Shown here in pieces: positions 9,591 through 20,075 of a stretch of 64,000 bases of DNA. The stretch comes from Acanthosepion pharaonis (taxonomy: Eukaryota > Mollusca > Cephalopoda > Sepiida > Sepiidae): the NCBI GenBank assembly GCA_903632075.3, contig CAHIKZ030000060.1:862501-926500 (forward strand). The letters run 5' to 3'. Positions within the stretch are counted from its first letter, which is position 1. Every line of letters starts with the position of its first letter. Both the position numbers and the translations under genes were made by a program. The notes beneath the pieces were generated by a model. It saw only the letters and a list, made by a program, of their open reading frames with translations, did no database searches and was not told the origin of the DNA.

Positions 9591-9884
9591 TATTTATGCT
9601 CTAATGTAACTGTTTTAAAGTCAAAGCATGGAGAAGATATTCTTGAAGTGTCAAACAAATCAACCACTTTTCCAATGTCTCTAGCAATGGATTGTATATA
9701 TGAGATTCACTTGAGGTCTGGACTGAACTTGAGACTCAATGGACATTCAAGGCATGGAGACTCATTGAAAGGGAAATGGTTCAACATGGCTGGAGAAAAT
9801 ACAGGGATACGAGTACTGGTTTTTGAAGTACTGAAAGTAATAAGCCAGTTATTTCCCCATTGAAACAGACAGTCAGACAGACGG

Positions 9885-9887
9885 ATT

Positions 9888-9938
<51 letters not shown>

Positions 9939-10007
9939 TAAACTGAAAGAGAGAAAGAGGGGAGAGAGAGGCAAAATGGATAGATTAAAATAGAAAGAAA
10001 TTGAAAG

Positions 10008-10050
<43 letters not shown>

Positions 10051-10160
10051 AATTGAAAAAGAGAGATGGTCAGATTGAAATAAATAGATAGATATAAACA
10101 GATTGAGAGAAAGAGAGTCAGAAAGCTATGGACAAACTGAAATAGACAGATACAAACAAA
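9885..10160. repeat. GATA microsatellite field
   Basis: Two GATA runs (about 9890-9938 and 10010-10050) in purine-rich AGAGAGA/GATAGA sequence with decayed repeats of 'gatagataaactgaaagagag'. Confidence 0.9.
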
Positions 10161-10290
10161 CTGAAAGAGAGAGAGAGACTAAAATAGAAAGATATTAATT
10201 GACTGACTGATTAGTTTTTTACAGCTTATCAACCTTTTGAAAGTTATTTAAGCTATAAAATATTTTCCGATTGTAAGAATTATATTGTGT

Positions 10291-10507
10291 GTGATAATAA
10301 TGATTTAGCGATACAAGTCTTAATAATTAACTCATAACTTGTGGGAGAAGTCCAAACGTATTTGTCCGTAAGAGAATATAACGAACCCAACTGGAATTAG
10401 AACTCAGCTCTCCGATTAACATTATTCATTACACCAACCCCACATCCACCTGGTATTCCTTAATACTGGTGATCGTATGCTGTTTCAACATGATATGGTC
10501 GTATGCA
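10291..10507 (-). mobile_element. S1 5S-tRNA SINE, minus, internal deletion in 5S part
   Basis: The reverse complement starts with a 5S-like CGACCATATCATGTTGAAAC and CGATCACC, then skips most of the 5S core and resumes with AATACCAGGTGGATGTG, the tRNA-like block (GAGTTCTAATTCC) and the TTCTCCCACAAGTTATG tail as at 3.5 kb. Confidence 0.7.
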
Positions 10508-10594
10508 TAGATAGATAGATGGATAGAAATTGAAAGAGAAAGAGTGAGAGTGAACTAGATAGAAATAAATTTAGTGAGAAAGAGAGAGAATGTA

Positions 10595-10653
<59 letters not shown>
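10508..10653. repeat. GATA microsatellite
   Basis: Long GATA run (about 10595-10652) preceded by degenerate purine-rich sequence. 10690-10970 after it has no recognisable feature. Confidence 0.9.
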
Positions 10654-10973
10654 TGAGAGTTGGAACAGTTCATCATGGCTGGAGTAAGCTCGGGGTGTGA
10701 ACAGTGGTGATGGAACGAAACTAGCTTTATTTTGGATGTATTGAACGTTACAATGCCATTAATTCCCCATTAATCTGTTAGTGCTTGATCAGATGAAAGA
10801 TCAGCAACATAACTCAGACCATCTCTGATTTTGGTTAGAAGTGCGTGTGTAAACAGTGGTATCATCTGCTATAGATGTTTACTAATGATCTGGGAACACT
10901 CCTATGTAGAGTGTTCATAAAAATATAGAGTAAAGAAATAAGCAAATGCAAGTAGATTAGTAGTTTAAACTAT

Positions 10974-11140
10974 CCATAACAAAATTATTAAGGCCATTAA
11001 ATTATATAATTTCATTAGTTTGCAACCATAACAACATTATTAAAGCCATTAAAATATAAAATTTCATTAGTTTGCAACCATAACAGCATTATTAAAGCCA
11101 TTAAAATATAAAATTTAATTAATTTGCAAAATTTCATTAG
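10974..11140. repeat. 52-bp tandem repeat, 3+ units
   Basis: Units begin CCATAAC at 10974, 11026 and 11078 and contain TTAAAGCCATTAAAATATAA and TTTCATTAGTTTGCAA. AT-rich minisatellite with no ORF. Confidence 0.9.
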
Positions 11141-11177
11141 CTATTCTGTTATGATTGCGTAGAAAAAGCAAGATTTC

Positions 11178-11209
<32 letters not shown>

Positions 11210-11500
11210 AGAAAAGAAAGAAAAGAAAAGAAAGAAGGGAAAATAGAAGCGTTTAATGAACCCTACCAATATGTAATAAATGATGGACTATTCCGCTTTG
11301 ATTGCGTAGAAAAACAAGACTTTCGGATGAAAGAAAAAAAGAAAGAAAGAAAGAAAGAAAGAGAGAAAGAAAGAAGGAAAGAAAAGAAAGAAAAGAAAGA
11401 AAAGAAAGAAGGGAAAATAGAAGAGTTTAATGTTCCCTACCAATACCTAATAAGTAATGGACTATTCTGTTATGCGTAGAAAAACAAGACTTTTGAATTA

Positions 11501-11539
<39 letters not shown>

Positions 11540-11640
11540 GGATAAAGGGAAAATTGAAGTGTTTAATGTCCCTTGGCAATACGTAATAAATAATGAACTA
11601 TTCCGTTTTATTCGTAGAAAAAGAAAAAAAAGATACACTA
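11140..11640. repeat. About 150-bp tandem repeat with AAAG cores
   Basis: Four units, each with GCGTAGAAAAA(G)CAAGA, an (AAAG)n tract of different length, then AAAATAGAAG.GTTTAATG, TACCAATA..TAATAA and GGACTATTC. Related single units are at 26520-26590 and 26800-26950, so the unit is a dispersed repeat that amplified here. 11640-12350 shows no feature I can support. Confidence 0.85.
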
Positions 11641-12356
11641 CTTGGTTTCAGTGAGAAAATGAATGCAAAAAAGAAGACAAACATAGAAGTGTTTAACGGC
11701 TGTTTCAGTGAAATAGAAAAACTTATTTCAAATTTTTTCATTTGTACCCCCCCAACCTTATTTCTTTAAACAACAACCAGCATTTTAACGATGTAGCAGA
11801 ATTTCTATGGATATTTTATTGTCATAGAACTCACCATAATATTATTTAATCATTAACCGACATATTAAGATTCATCAGAAAATTCAAATAGGAAAACCGT
11901 AAAATTTTCACGGACCTTTCTATTTGTAAAATAATTGCACAAAGAATTATAGGGATGCTCTATCAAGGGGAAAAATCAGCTCTTCTTTCCTTGCTCCTTC
12001 CCCCTCGGGATATTGATAGTTGTGCATTCGATTCGTCTGCGACAGTCTTGGTGCATATACCCGATGTTCATATTATTCAATATATAGTCATAAAAACGTG
12101 ACTTATTTACTGATAAGTTGGCCGCTGTCGACTCAATGCATTCACCTTTTCTTTTTCGGTACGCAGTAACAAATCAATGCGGAGTGACGAGACTCTACAC
12201 AAGTCAATTCAAAGATCACAGTTTATAGAGCGGACTTGTCAACATTTTAAAGGCTTCATTTAGAATATATAGTGCTTAGGGTTGGCAATACCTTCAGAAA
12301 GACAAAATGTCTGATTTTATGCTAGAGATCTAGTAACGTACAAGAGAGAAAAAGAG

Positions 12357-12386
12357 ATAAATATAACATACTTTACAACTATTTTT

Positions 12387-12438
<52 letters not shown>

Positions 12439-12650
12439 AAATATAGTCTTAAGGTATGCTATATTTATGGAATAAAGTGCTCAATATCAGAGATAGAGCG
12501 TGTAAATATATAAAAGTGAACATAGAAGTCAACACTTAGAGGCGACAGTCTGTTTCATGCTATATGCAATCGTCAGGCCACATATGCTCTCTCTATATAT
12601 ATTATAAATATAACATACTTTACAACTATTTTTTCTTTTATATATATATA
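12357..12650. repeat. Insertion-like block between 41-bp direct repeats
   Basis: ATAAATATAACATACTTTAC and the following ACTATTTTTTCTTTTATATA occur at both 12357 and 12604. Between them lies a (TA)n tract (12392-12434) and a sequence (GTATGCTATATTTATGGAAT, AAGTGCTC) shared with 62095-62125. It looks like a retroposed repeat with a long target duplication. Confidence 0.55.
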
Positions 12651-13037
12651 TATATCTGTGTGTAAGTGATAGAAATAATTAGGAGGATTTGAAATAATCA
12701 TAATTAAATAATTTATCGAGTCTAGAAGAATCCTCAACAGAATGCAGAAAGCACTGGACAGCTGTTTCATCCTCTATTTGGGACTCATCAGCATATTTGA
12801 ACCCGGACCGTTACGATAGGATGCAAGCGTCATACCAGCTGCACCAACGGGCCTCGGTGATGAAGAGGTAACGAATTGGACTCGATATAGTGCCGCTCTT
12901 CACAATTTCCGTGGTGTAATTCATCAGAGTTTCCCTTACCCATAGGACTGTGCCCCCCCCCCACCACCACGAGCCACGTCTTCTATCCCCACGCCGCTCC
13001 ATCCAAAGCATTAGAAGCCGGTTCATGCAAGGATATA

Positions 13038-13117
13038 GAGTGATAGAAATTATTAGTCCTTTGGATCAGGAAACTGTATAGAGCCATGATCACCAACGTC
13101 CTGTAGGGACACGGTAC
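13038..13117 (+). mobile_element. L-B LINE 3' terminus
   Basis: AGAGCCATGATCACCAACGT..GGGACACGGTACATAGAAGAAG matches the 3' ends at 28.84 kb and 46.45 kb (translation ..RAMI..V..GHGT*). It runs directly into the AAG tract, so that tract grew from the LINE's own GAA-type tail. Confidence 0.7.
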
Positions 13118-13699
13118 ATAGAAGAAGAAGAAGAAGAAGAAGAAGAAGAAGAAGAAGAAGAAGAAGAAGAAGAACCACCACCACTATCACCAGCACCGGC
13201 AGTAGAAGAAGAACCAGCATCAATAGCAGCAGCAGCAGAAGAAGAAGAAGAAGAAGAAGAAGAAGAAAAACCACTAGCAGCAGCGGTAGAAGAAGAAGAA
13301 AAGAAGAAGAAGCAACCGAAGAAGAAGAAGAAGGAGAAGAAGAAGAAGAAGAACCATCAGTAATAGCAGCAGCAGCAGCATAAGAAGAAAAACCAGTAGT
13401 AGCAGCGGTAGAAGAAGAAGAAAAAAGAAGAAGCAGCAGCAGCAGAAGAAGAAGAAGAAGAAGAAGAAGAAGGAGAAGAAGAAGAAGGAGAAGAAGAAGA
13501 AGAAGAACCATCCGTAATAGCAGCAGCAGAAGAAGAAGAAGAAGAAAAACCAGTAGCAGCAGCGGTTGAAGAAGAAGAAGAAGAAGAAGAAGAAGAAGAA
13601 GAACCATCAGTAATAGCAGCAGCAGCAGCAGAAGAAGAAGAACCAGCAGCAGCAGCGGTAGAAGAAGAAAAGAAGAAGAAGCAGCAGCAGCAGCAAAAG

Positions 13700-13736
<37 letters not shown>

Positions 13737-13785
13737 AGAAGAAGAAGAAGAAGAAGAAGAAGAAGAAGAAGAAGAAGATTGTGTT
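13118..13785. repeat. AAG/CAG trinucleotide satellite
   Basis: About 670 bp of (GAA)n and (GCA)n blocks with a loose higher-order unit (AACCATCAGTAATAGCAGCA, AACCAGCAGCAGCAGCGGTA). It gives long spurious poly-Leu/Ser/Phe ORFs on the minus strand. On the plus strand it reads poly-Glu/Ala/Gln in one frame, but no start, splice or flanking domain supports a protein. Confidence 0.95.
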
Positions 13786-13804
13786 CGCCATTAAAAAATC
13801 ATGG

Positions 13805-14062
13805 TAGAATTTCTAGTTATCTTAGGATTGCCTCGTTGTGTAGGTTAAATAAATCTGGTGAAAGAAGACATAGTCTTCTGTCTCTTTCTATTTTCGTGTA
13901 CATTCTCAGTAAATTTTCTGTCTTTATTGCCCGCGATTTACCCCCAATAGATGTATATTTGATTATTCTAACATATTTCCTAAATAAGTAAAGTTTACTC
14001 AGCAGTTCAAATAGTTCTTTGTGTTGTAAGTTACAAAATGCCTTTTTGTAGTCTATAGGCAA
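13805..14062 (-). pseudogene. L-B LINE, RT palm fragment
   Basis: The minus strand is open for 81 aa: MPIDYKKAFCNLQHKELFEL, then KYVRIIKYTSIGGKSRAIKT, YTKIERDRRLCLLSPDLFNL. This is RT palm sequence (the FIDY.KAFD, I...R and RGVRQGCVLSPDLFNLY motifs of RTE-like LINEs) with the catalytic-region residues partly changed (RDRRLC for RGVRQGC). The YADD motif is absent. 5' and 3' truncated. Same family as 50.4, 39.5 and 28.2 kb. Confidence 0.85.
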
Positions 14063-14188
14063 ACAGATTTTTAGTTGTACTACAGAATATTAATTCGTTT
14101 CATTTTTTTTTACTCATTTAGAATTGTTCTATCAGCTTCCATTAATTTTTCTTTCAGTCATTTTCTAGTCACTTCCTTTCTTCATCTC

Positions 14189-14319
14189 CCGGCTTACGGT
14201 CACATCACGTTGAAACATTGGATCCTAAATGATCACCAGTGTCGAGTCTGGTTAGTACCTAGATGGGTGATGGAAATATCAGCTGCTGTAAGCTTGGAAG
14301 TGCAGGTGGTGTAGTAGAT
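14189..14319 (+). mobile_element. S1 5S-tRNA SINE, 5' part, cut by solo LTR
   Basis: A nearly complete 5S-like block (GGCTTACGGTCACATCACGT, GATCACCAGTGTCGAGTC, GGTTAGTACCTAGATGGG, CTGTAAGCTTGG) is followed by GTGGTGTAGTAGAT. The SINE resumes at 14806 after the LTR (AATACTAAGGAAC, AAATTCCAATTTG as the B-box area). Confidence 0.8.
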
Positions 14320-14503
14320 TGTTGGAGTTATCTCCTCCTTAATTTCTTAATTGTTCACTAGGGCACGCTCCCCACTACACTATAAATACTGGGCGATTTC
14401 TTGCCTTGTTCTCTTTTTTACTTTGTATTTCAGCGGACACATTTAAAAAAATGTGATCTCTCGCAGAGACCTGCGTTTTTGCCCACTTGTGGGAAAACGC
14501 CAT

Positions 14504-14550
<47 letters not shown>

Positions 14551-14805
14551 ACGTACGAACATTCATCAAAATACAAGCTCTTTACGTTCACGCACAAACA
14601 CAAATGTAGATGTATTTGCCCATTGTAAATTTTGTTGTTTAATACATGTACTTGTACATATATATCGCTCTTGTTCGTTTTCTTTACATCTTCGGTTGGA
14701 CTCAACTTGAGTCCGCCATATTCTTGTAGTGGATCTTTTAATATTCTATCAGGAGTTACACACGTGCTCTTAATTTAACAACACGTAAATACACGGTCTG
14801 CTACA
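14320..14805 (+). mobile_element. Solo LTR with 4-bp target duplication
   Basis: 486 bp, starts TGTTGGAGTTATCTCCTCC and ends GGTCTGCTACA (TG...CA), flanked by AGAT at 14316-14319 and 14806-14809. A TATAAATA box sits at 14381-14388. It is related to 7561-8067 (minus) and 44857-45047 (minus, truncated). A (CA)n tract at 14504-14548 is internal. The 4-bp duplication and TG/CA ends fit an LTR retrotransposon. Family not assigned. No internal coding region remains. Confidence 0.75.
14504..14548. repeat. (CA)n microsatellite in solo LTR
   Basis: About 22 CA units, absent at the same place in the 7.5-kb copy. Confidence 0.95.
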
Positions 14806-14839
14806 AGATAATACTAAGGAACAAATTCCAATTTGTTGT

Positions 14840-15270
14840 CTATTAAATTAGATTTTACCAGTTCTATGTAATTTGGGTGTGCTGAACATGGATCTTACGC
14901 ACTTTTGCTCTATAAAGTCCTGATTTTTCTCAACACCCTCCTCTTTCGTCGTATTCATAAAAAGCCTCTTCGCAATATTCGTTCACATTATGCAAATACG
15001 TTCTTATCTAGGTATTTGCTTCTATTATTATGGTATTGTTGTATTATGCACACTTATAAATTTAACACTCTAAAAATAGTTCTAATTTTAACCCATTTTG
15101 AGATGATTTAAGTAATGAACAAGGAGAGAGATTCCACCAAGATACTGCTGGTGCTTCAAAAGAGACTTGTCATCAATGAACAAATACGCTAGAAAGTCTT
15201 TTAAAAGAAATTTTTGTCACAATGAAAGCGTCATATCTATTTGTTTTTTTTTAAGTTTTTTATTTTATTT
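14840..15270. other. No recognisable feature
   Basis: Includes the end of the S1 SINE interrupted by the LTR (to about 14900). The rest is AT-rich and unassigned. Confidence 0.4.
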
Positions 15271-15274
15271 TAAG

Positions 15275-15870
15275 TCATTTCTATCGTTATAATGTAAATT
15301 TGCTGTAGTTTGAATTGCTTGTAGTCATGAAACTTGAAAAAAACAATTAACACATGACTTAATTTTTTAGTTCTAATTTGAAAAATCTGGAAAATGGCAG
15401 ATAGGCTGTTGACAAGAATCAGGACGTGATAAAGTCAGTGTTGAAATTCGTACTCAGCGCACCCAAATTACCTAGAATCAAACATCAAAAGCAAGGGCTA
15501 CATAGAACTTTGAATTCAGAGTTATTTCTATCGTTGGAGTGTAATTTCACCGTAGGTTGAATTGCTTGTATTCATGAAACTTGAAAACAATTTAAAACAT
15601 GAGTTAATTTTTAGTCTTAAATTTAAAAAATGGCAGATAGGCTGTTAACAAGAATCAAAACGTGATAGAGTCAAACAGAGTTGAAATTCATATTCAGCAC
15701 ATCCAAATTACCCAGAATCAGATATCATAGAGAGACCTTCGCAGGTCATCAATGATCTCACCCATCTGTAAGTTAGGATGGTATGCAGCATGTCCCCCCC
15801 ACCTCTTCACGTCCAAAGGGCATTGCAGTTTGGGACAAGCCAGGGATACATAGAATTTTGAATACAAAGT
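15275..15870. repeat. Interspersed repeat R3, two units
   Basis: Units start TTTCTATCGTT at 15279 and 15529 and share GAATTGCTTGTA.TCATGAAA, ATGGCAGATAGGCTGTT, AGAGTTGAAATTC, CCAAATTACC.AGAATCA. The second also has TGTCCCCCCCACC...CATTGCAGTTTGGG. A second pair of units is at 16196-16720. No ORF. Confidence 0.8.
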
Positions 15871-16195
15871 TACTTAGTAATTATTAATTAATTATTAATT
15901 AGACGTAATTTATTATTGTACCTACTGATCTGTTTCTATATTAATTTAATAGATTTGAAATACCTATTTCATAATAAGTTTATATTTAAACCAATTTTTG
16001 TATTTATATTCAGATTTTTAAAAATGTATATGACTTAAAGGCTTTAAATACATTTAGAAATTGGTAGAACAATCAAGCATTAGAAAGTTCAAATGCAAAA
16101 AAAATGTCTGATTCCTTTTGTTTTATATGCAGAAATTTTACACTTCTATATCAACTAGGAAATATAACTATAAGTTTTTATTTTACTTTAAGTCA
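15871..16195. other. AT-rich spacer between R3 pairs
   Basis: Low GC, TAATTATTAATTA-type sequence. Nothing recognised. Confidence 0.5.
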
Positions 16196-16720
16196 TTTCT
16201 ATCGTTGTAATATAAAATTATTGTAGTTTGAATTGCTTGTATTCATGAAACTTGAAAAAAAAATAACACATGACTTAATTTTTTAGTCTTAATTTGAAAA
16301 ATGGCAGATAGGCTGTTGACATGAATCAGGACGTGATAGAGTCAAACAGAGCTGAAATTCGTACTCAACGAACCAAAATGACCTAGAATCAAACATCAGA
16401 TAAGATAGATAAACCTCTCACCCAGCTGTAAGGTAGGATCGAGCCTGGGCAAGATGATATGTAGTATGTCCCCCCTCTCCAAAGAGCATTACAGTTTGGG
16501 GCCAGCAAGGGCTACATAGAGCTTTGAATTCAGAGTTACTTATATTTCTATCGTTGGAATGTAATTTCACCGTAGCTTGTATTCCTGAAACTTGAAAAGA
16601 ATTTAACACGTGACTTAATATTTTAGCTCTAATTTTAAAATCTAGAAAATGGCACATAGATTGTTAACAAACAGAGTTGAAATTCGTATTTAGCGCATCC
16701 AAATTATCTAGAAACAAGCG
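16196..16720. repeat. Interspersed repeat R3, second pair
   Basis: TTTCTATCGTTGTAATATAA (16196) and TTTCTATCGTTGGAATGTAA (16549) start two more units, including the ATGTCCCCCCTC...CATTACAGTTTGGGG portion. The second lacks the end. The arrangement (two pairs, each with a long and a short unit) suggests one duplication of a dimer. Confidence 0.75.
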
Positions 16721-16744
16721 ACAAATTCATTCAATAAAATACGT

Positions 16745-16950
16745 GTTCCCCCGTGTAATGGCTTGGAATTATTAATCATAGAGCCAAGTTCCAATTCGTG
16801 TTAGTTTCGTTATATTCACTTACGATCAAATAACCATGTGAAAGGTATGAATTCAACTCTTCTCCCACATCTATGGGTTAATTAGTTAGATTTGTATTAA
16901 TAAATCATTATCATCTTAAAAAAACTTACGATCTAAAAATATTTTCTTGA
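16745..16950 (+). mobile_element. S1 SINE, 5' truncated (tRNA part and tail)
   Basis: It lacks the 5S head. It begins near GTGTAATGGCTTGG and carries the AAGTTCCAATTCG B-box area, ACTTACGATCAAATAACC, TCTTCTCCCACATCTATGGG and TCATTATCATCTTAAAA, collinear with 3340-3600. Confidence 0.75.
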
Positions 16951-17420
16951 GATATGCAATATGCAATCTGATAGCTCCTGACATGGCATCTCGTCTACAG
17001 TCACTTTCGCACAGACGTGCTGTAGCTTCCCTCTGTCTTTTCTACAAATATTTTCATGGTAACTGCCCTGACGAGCTACTTTCACTGGTACCTGAGCTTC
17101 ATAAATTGAAGCGGGCTACTAGGTTGGCATCTCGGGCCCACCCTTTCACTGTCGAAACAGTTAAATATCTCCGTCTCTTCTACTCCAACAGCTTCTTATC
17201 TCGCACTTCCCGACAGTGGAACTCCCTTCCTCTTACTTGCTTCCCTGATGGTTATACTCTTCAAATATTCAAATGTAATGTCAATCGACATCTTCTGATG
17301 CCCTGATCTAATTTCCCGTCCTTTCCTCAAACACCCCTCCTTACTCTTGCTCTCACTCTCTGTAACGTATTGCGTGCTAGTGGCACTCACGCGTGATCGG
17401 GGTGAAATGCTTAAAAAAAG
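16951..17420 (+). pseudogene. L-A LINE, 3' end
   Basis: An open reading segment of 119 aa reads ICNLIAPDMASRLQSLSHRR, LCLFYKYFHGNCPDELLSLV, RATRLASRAHPFTVETVKYL, SFLSRTSRQWNSLPLTCF and IFKCNVNRHLLMP*. The 3' end is GAAATGCTTAAAAAAAG. It is strongly 5' truncated, starting a few bases after the S1 SINE. It keeps the longest intact C-terminus of L-A in this window. Confidence 0.85.
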
Positions 17421-17792
17421 TAACCGGCAAAGGGTTGATAAGCCGTAAAAAACGAATCGATATTTATCTATCTCCGTTTTATTTAGATTCTTCTTTTCTT
17501 TTTCCAGTCTCAGCTTACCAGTTGCTTTTTATTCTGTCTATTTATTTCTCTTTTCTTTTTCAGCTACACATTTCTCTCTCAAACTATTACCTTTTTCATT
17601 TCTACTCTAATTACAATGGCGATCTAGAGACCTCAAAGTCGAAAGCAATGAAGGTATACAAACAAAATGGTATCTCTTGCAACATGTGTTGAGATTGTAA
17701 AGCTTATTGGATTGTATTATAGCCAATTACTATTAATGCATGATTGTAAAGCTAATGAAGTTAATATAATTACTATCGTAGAGAATCTCTAA

Positions 17793-19703
17793 GGCTTATG
17801 GCTAACGACATAACACGAACGTCGAAACTGGTCAGTACCTAGATGAGTGACCACGCGACAAAACAGCAGGTACCGTAAGCTCGGATATGCCGTCGTATAG
17901 ATTATAGCCATAGCAAGTTCAAACATTGGTCATCGTACGATCATACAAGTTAAGCAACAACGAGACTGGTCAGTACCTAGATGAGTGACCGCGCGAGAAT
18001 ACCAGTTACTGTAAGCATGGATGTGCCATGGTATAGATTATAGCCATAGCAAGTTCAAACATTGTTTATCGTACGATCATACAAGGTTAAGCAACAACGA
18101 GACTGGTCAACGATGAGTGACTGCGCTAGAATACCAGGTACCGTAAGCATGGATATGCCGTCGAGATTATAGCCATAGCAACATATCGTACGATCATACT
18201 AGTTAAGCAACAACGAGTCTGGTCAGTACCTAGATGAGTAACCGCGCGTGAATACCAGGTACCGTAAGCATGGATGTGCCATGGTGTAGATTATAGCCAT
18301 AGCAAGTTCAAGCATTACGATTAGCAACAACGTGGTCGATAATACAAGTTAAGCAACGTCGAAACTGGTCATTGGTTACCTAGATGAAAGTGACCGTGCG
18401 AGAATACCGGGTACTGTAAGCATGGATGTGCCATGGTATAGATTATAGCCATAGCAAGTTCAAACATTGGTTATCGTACGATCATACAAGTTAAGCAACA
18501 ACGAGACTGGTCAGTACCTAGATGAGTGACCGCGCTAGAATACCAGGTACCGTAAGCATGGATATGCCGTCGTATAGATTATAGCCATAGCAAGTTCAAG
18601 CATTTTTTATCGTACGATCATACTAGTTAAGCAACAACGAGTCTGGTCAGTACCTAGATGAGTAACCGCGCGTGAATACCAGGTACCGTAAGCATGGATG
18701 TGCCATGGTGTAGATTATAGCCATAGCAAGTTCTAACATTGGCTATCGTACGATCATACAAGTTAAGCAACAACGACACTGGTCAGTACCTAGATGAGTG
18801 ACCGGGCTAGAATACCAGGTACCGTAAGCATGGATGTGCCATGGTGGAGATTATAGCCATAGCAAGTTCAAGCATTGGTTATCGTACGATAATACAAGTT
18901 AAGCAACGTCGAAACTGGTCAGTACCTAGATGAGTGACGGCGCGAGAATACCGGGTACTGTAAGCATAGATGTGCCATGGTATAGATTATAGCCATAGCA
19001 AGTTCAAACATTGGTTATCGTACGATCATACAAGTTAAGCAACAACGAGACTGGTCAGTACCTAGATGAGTGACCGCGCTAGAATACCAGGTACCGTAAG
19101 CATGGATGTGCCATGGTGTAGATTATAGCCATAGCAAGTTCAAGCATTGGTTATCGTATGATAATACAAGTTAAGCAACGTCGAAACTGCTCAGTACCTA
19201 GATGAGTGACCGCGCGAGAATACCGGGTACTGTAAGCATAGATGTGCCATGGTATAGATTATAGCCATAGCATGTTCAAACATTGGTTATCGTACGATCA
19301 TACAAGTTAAGCAACAAAGAGACTGGTCAGTACCTAGATGAGTGACCGCGCTAGAATACCAGGTACCGTAAGCATGGATGTGCCATGGTGTAGATTATAG
19401 CCATAGCAAGTTCAAGCATTGGTTATCGTACGATAATACAAGTTAAGCAACGTCGAAATTGCTCAGTACCTAGATGAGTGACCGCGCGAGAATACCGGGT
19501 ACTGTAAGCATAGATGTGCCATGGTATAGATTATAGCCATAGCAAGTTCAAACATTGGTTATCGTACGATCATACAAGTTAAGCAACGTCGAAACTGGTC
19601 AGTACCTAGATGAGTGACCGCGCGAGAATACCGCGTACTGTAAGCATAGATGTGCCATGGTATAGATTATAGCCGTAGCAAGTTCAAACACCGGCTATCG
19701 CTG
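17793..19703 (+). repeat. Tandem array of 136-bp 5S rRNA-like units
   Basis: About 14 units. Starts of ATTATAGCC fall at 17901, 18037, 18166, 18290, 18442, 18578, 18714, 18850, 18986, 19122, 19258, 19394, 19530 and 19666, so the spacing is 136 bp for most. Each unit holds a full-length 5S-like stretch: AGCCATAGCAAGTTCAAACA, CGTACGATCATACAAGTTAA, GCAACGTCGAAACTGGTC, GTACCTAGATGAGTGACCG, GAATACCGGGTACTGTAAGC. Only about 17 bp (AGATGTGCCATGGTATAG) separates units. From 18850 two variants alternate (AACGTCGAAACT with ACCGGGTACTG; AACAACGAGACT with ACCAGGTACCG), giving a 272-bp dimer period. No T-run terminator follows the units, and the box C region is diverged (GATGAGTGACCGCGCGAGAA), so transcription as 5S is doubtful. 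Confidence 0.9.
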
Positions 19704-19884
19704 ACCCTTTGCTAAGTCTACTTTTCTAAATGAGGTTTTCAGCTAGATTGCTTTTCTTACTCTGAAATGATCCTTTGTCGTATGTGTTAACATTGTGGTT
19801 TTGGGAATTTCTAGCTCGGAAGACTTTTTTTGTTGTGACTTCTTGAGTGAGGGTAATCGTAGCACAGATGACTCCACCTCTTTA

Positions 19885-20075
19885 GATATGTCCCTTTCAA
19901 ATCCGAAGAAACAGCTGAAATCTCTTGGACACATAATGAGGACGAAGGACTCACGGAGCATATTGAGGGTATGAGAGATACAGGAAGGCAGAGAGCCACT
20001 TCCCTGACGGGCTTATGTCAATAGATAGCGGAACGGGGATGTGGGGAGCTTTACAATCGTGGGAAATGCAACGGG
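19885..20075 (+). pseudogene. L-B LINE, C-terminal fragment
   Basis: The translation SNPKKQLKSLGHIMRTKDSR followed by further decayed sequence matches the RKRQL.F.GHIMRKE segment of L-B at 28.38 kb. It is short with several stops. 20076-20690 beyond it shows nothing I can support. Confidence 0.65.

Noticed and set aside
13053..13607. 184-aa poly-Leu/Ser ORF as a protein
   Set aside because: It is the translation of an AAG/CAG microsatellite that continues from a LINE 3' tail.
17793..19703. Functional 5S rDNA cluster
   Set aside because: Units diverge from canonical 5S in the box C region, have a spacer of only about 17 bp and lack T-run terminators. A 5S-derived satellite is the better reading.
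17793..19703. CRISPR array (regular spacing at 136 bp, or the 54-bp array at 41.3-44.1 kb)
   Set aside because: Spacers are not unique; the entire unit repeats. The genome is eukaryotic, and no Cas-like proteins are present.
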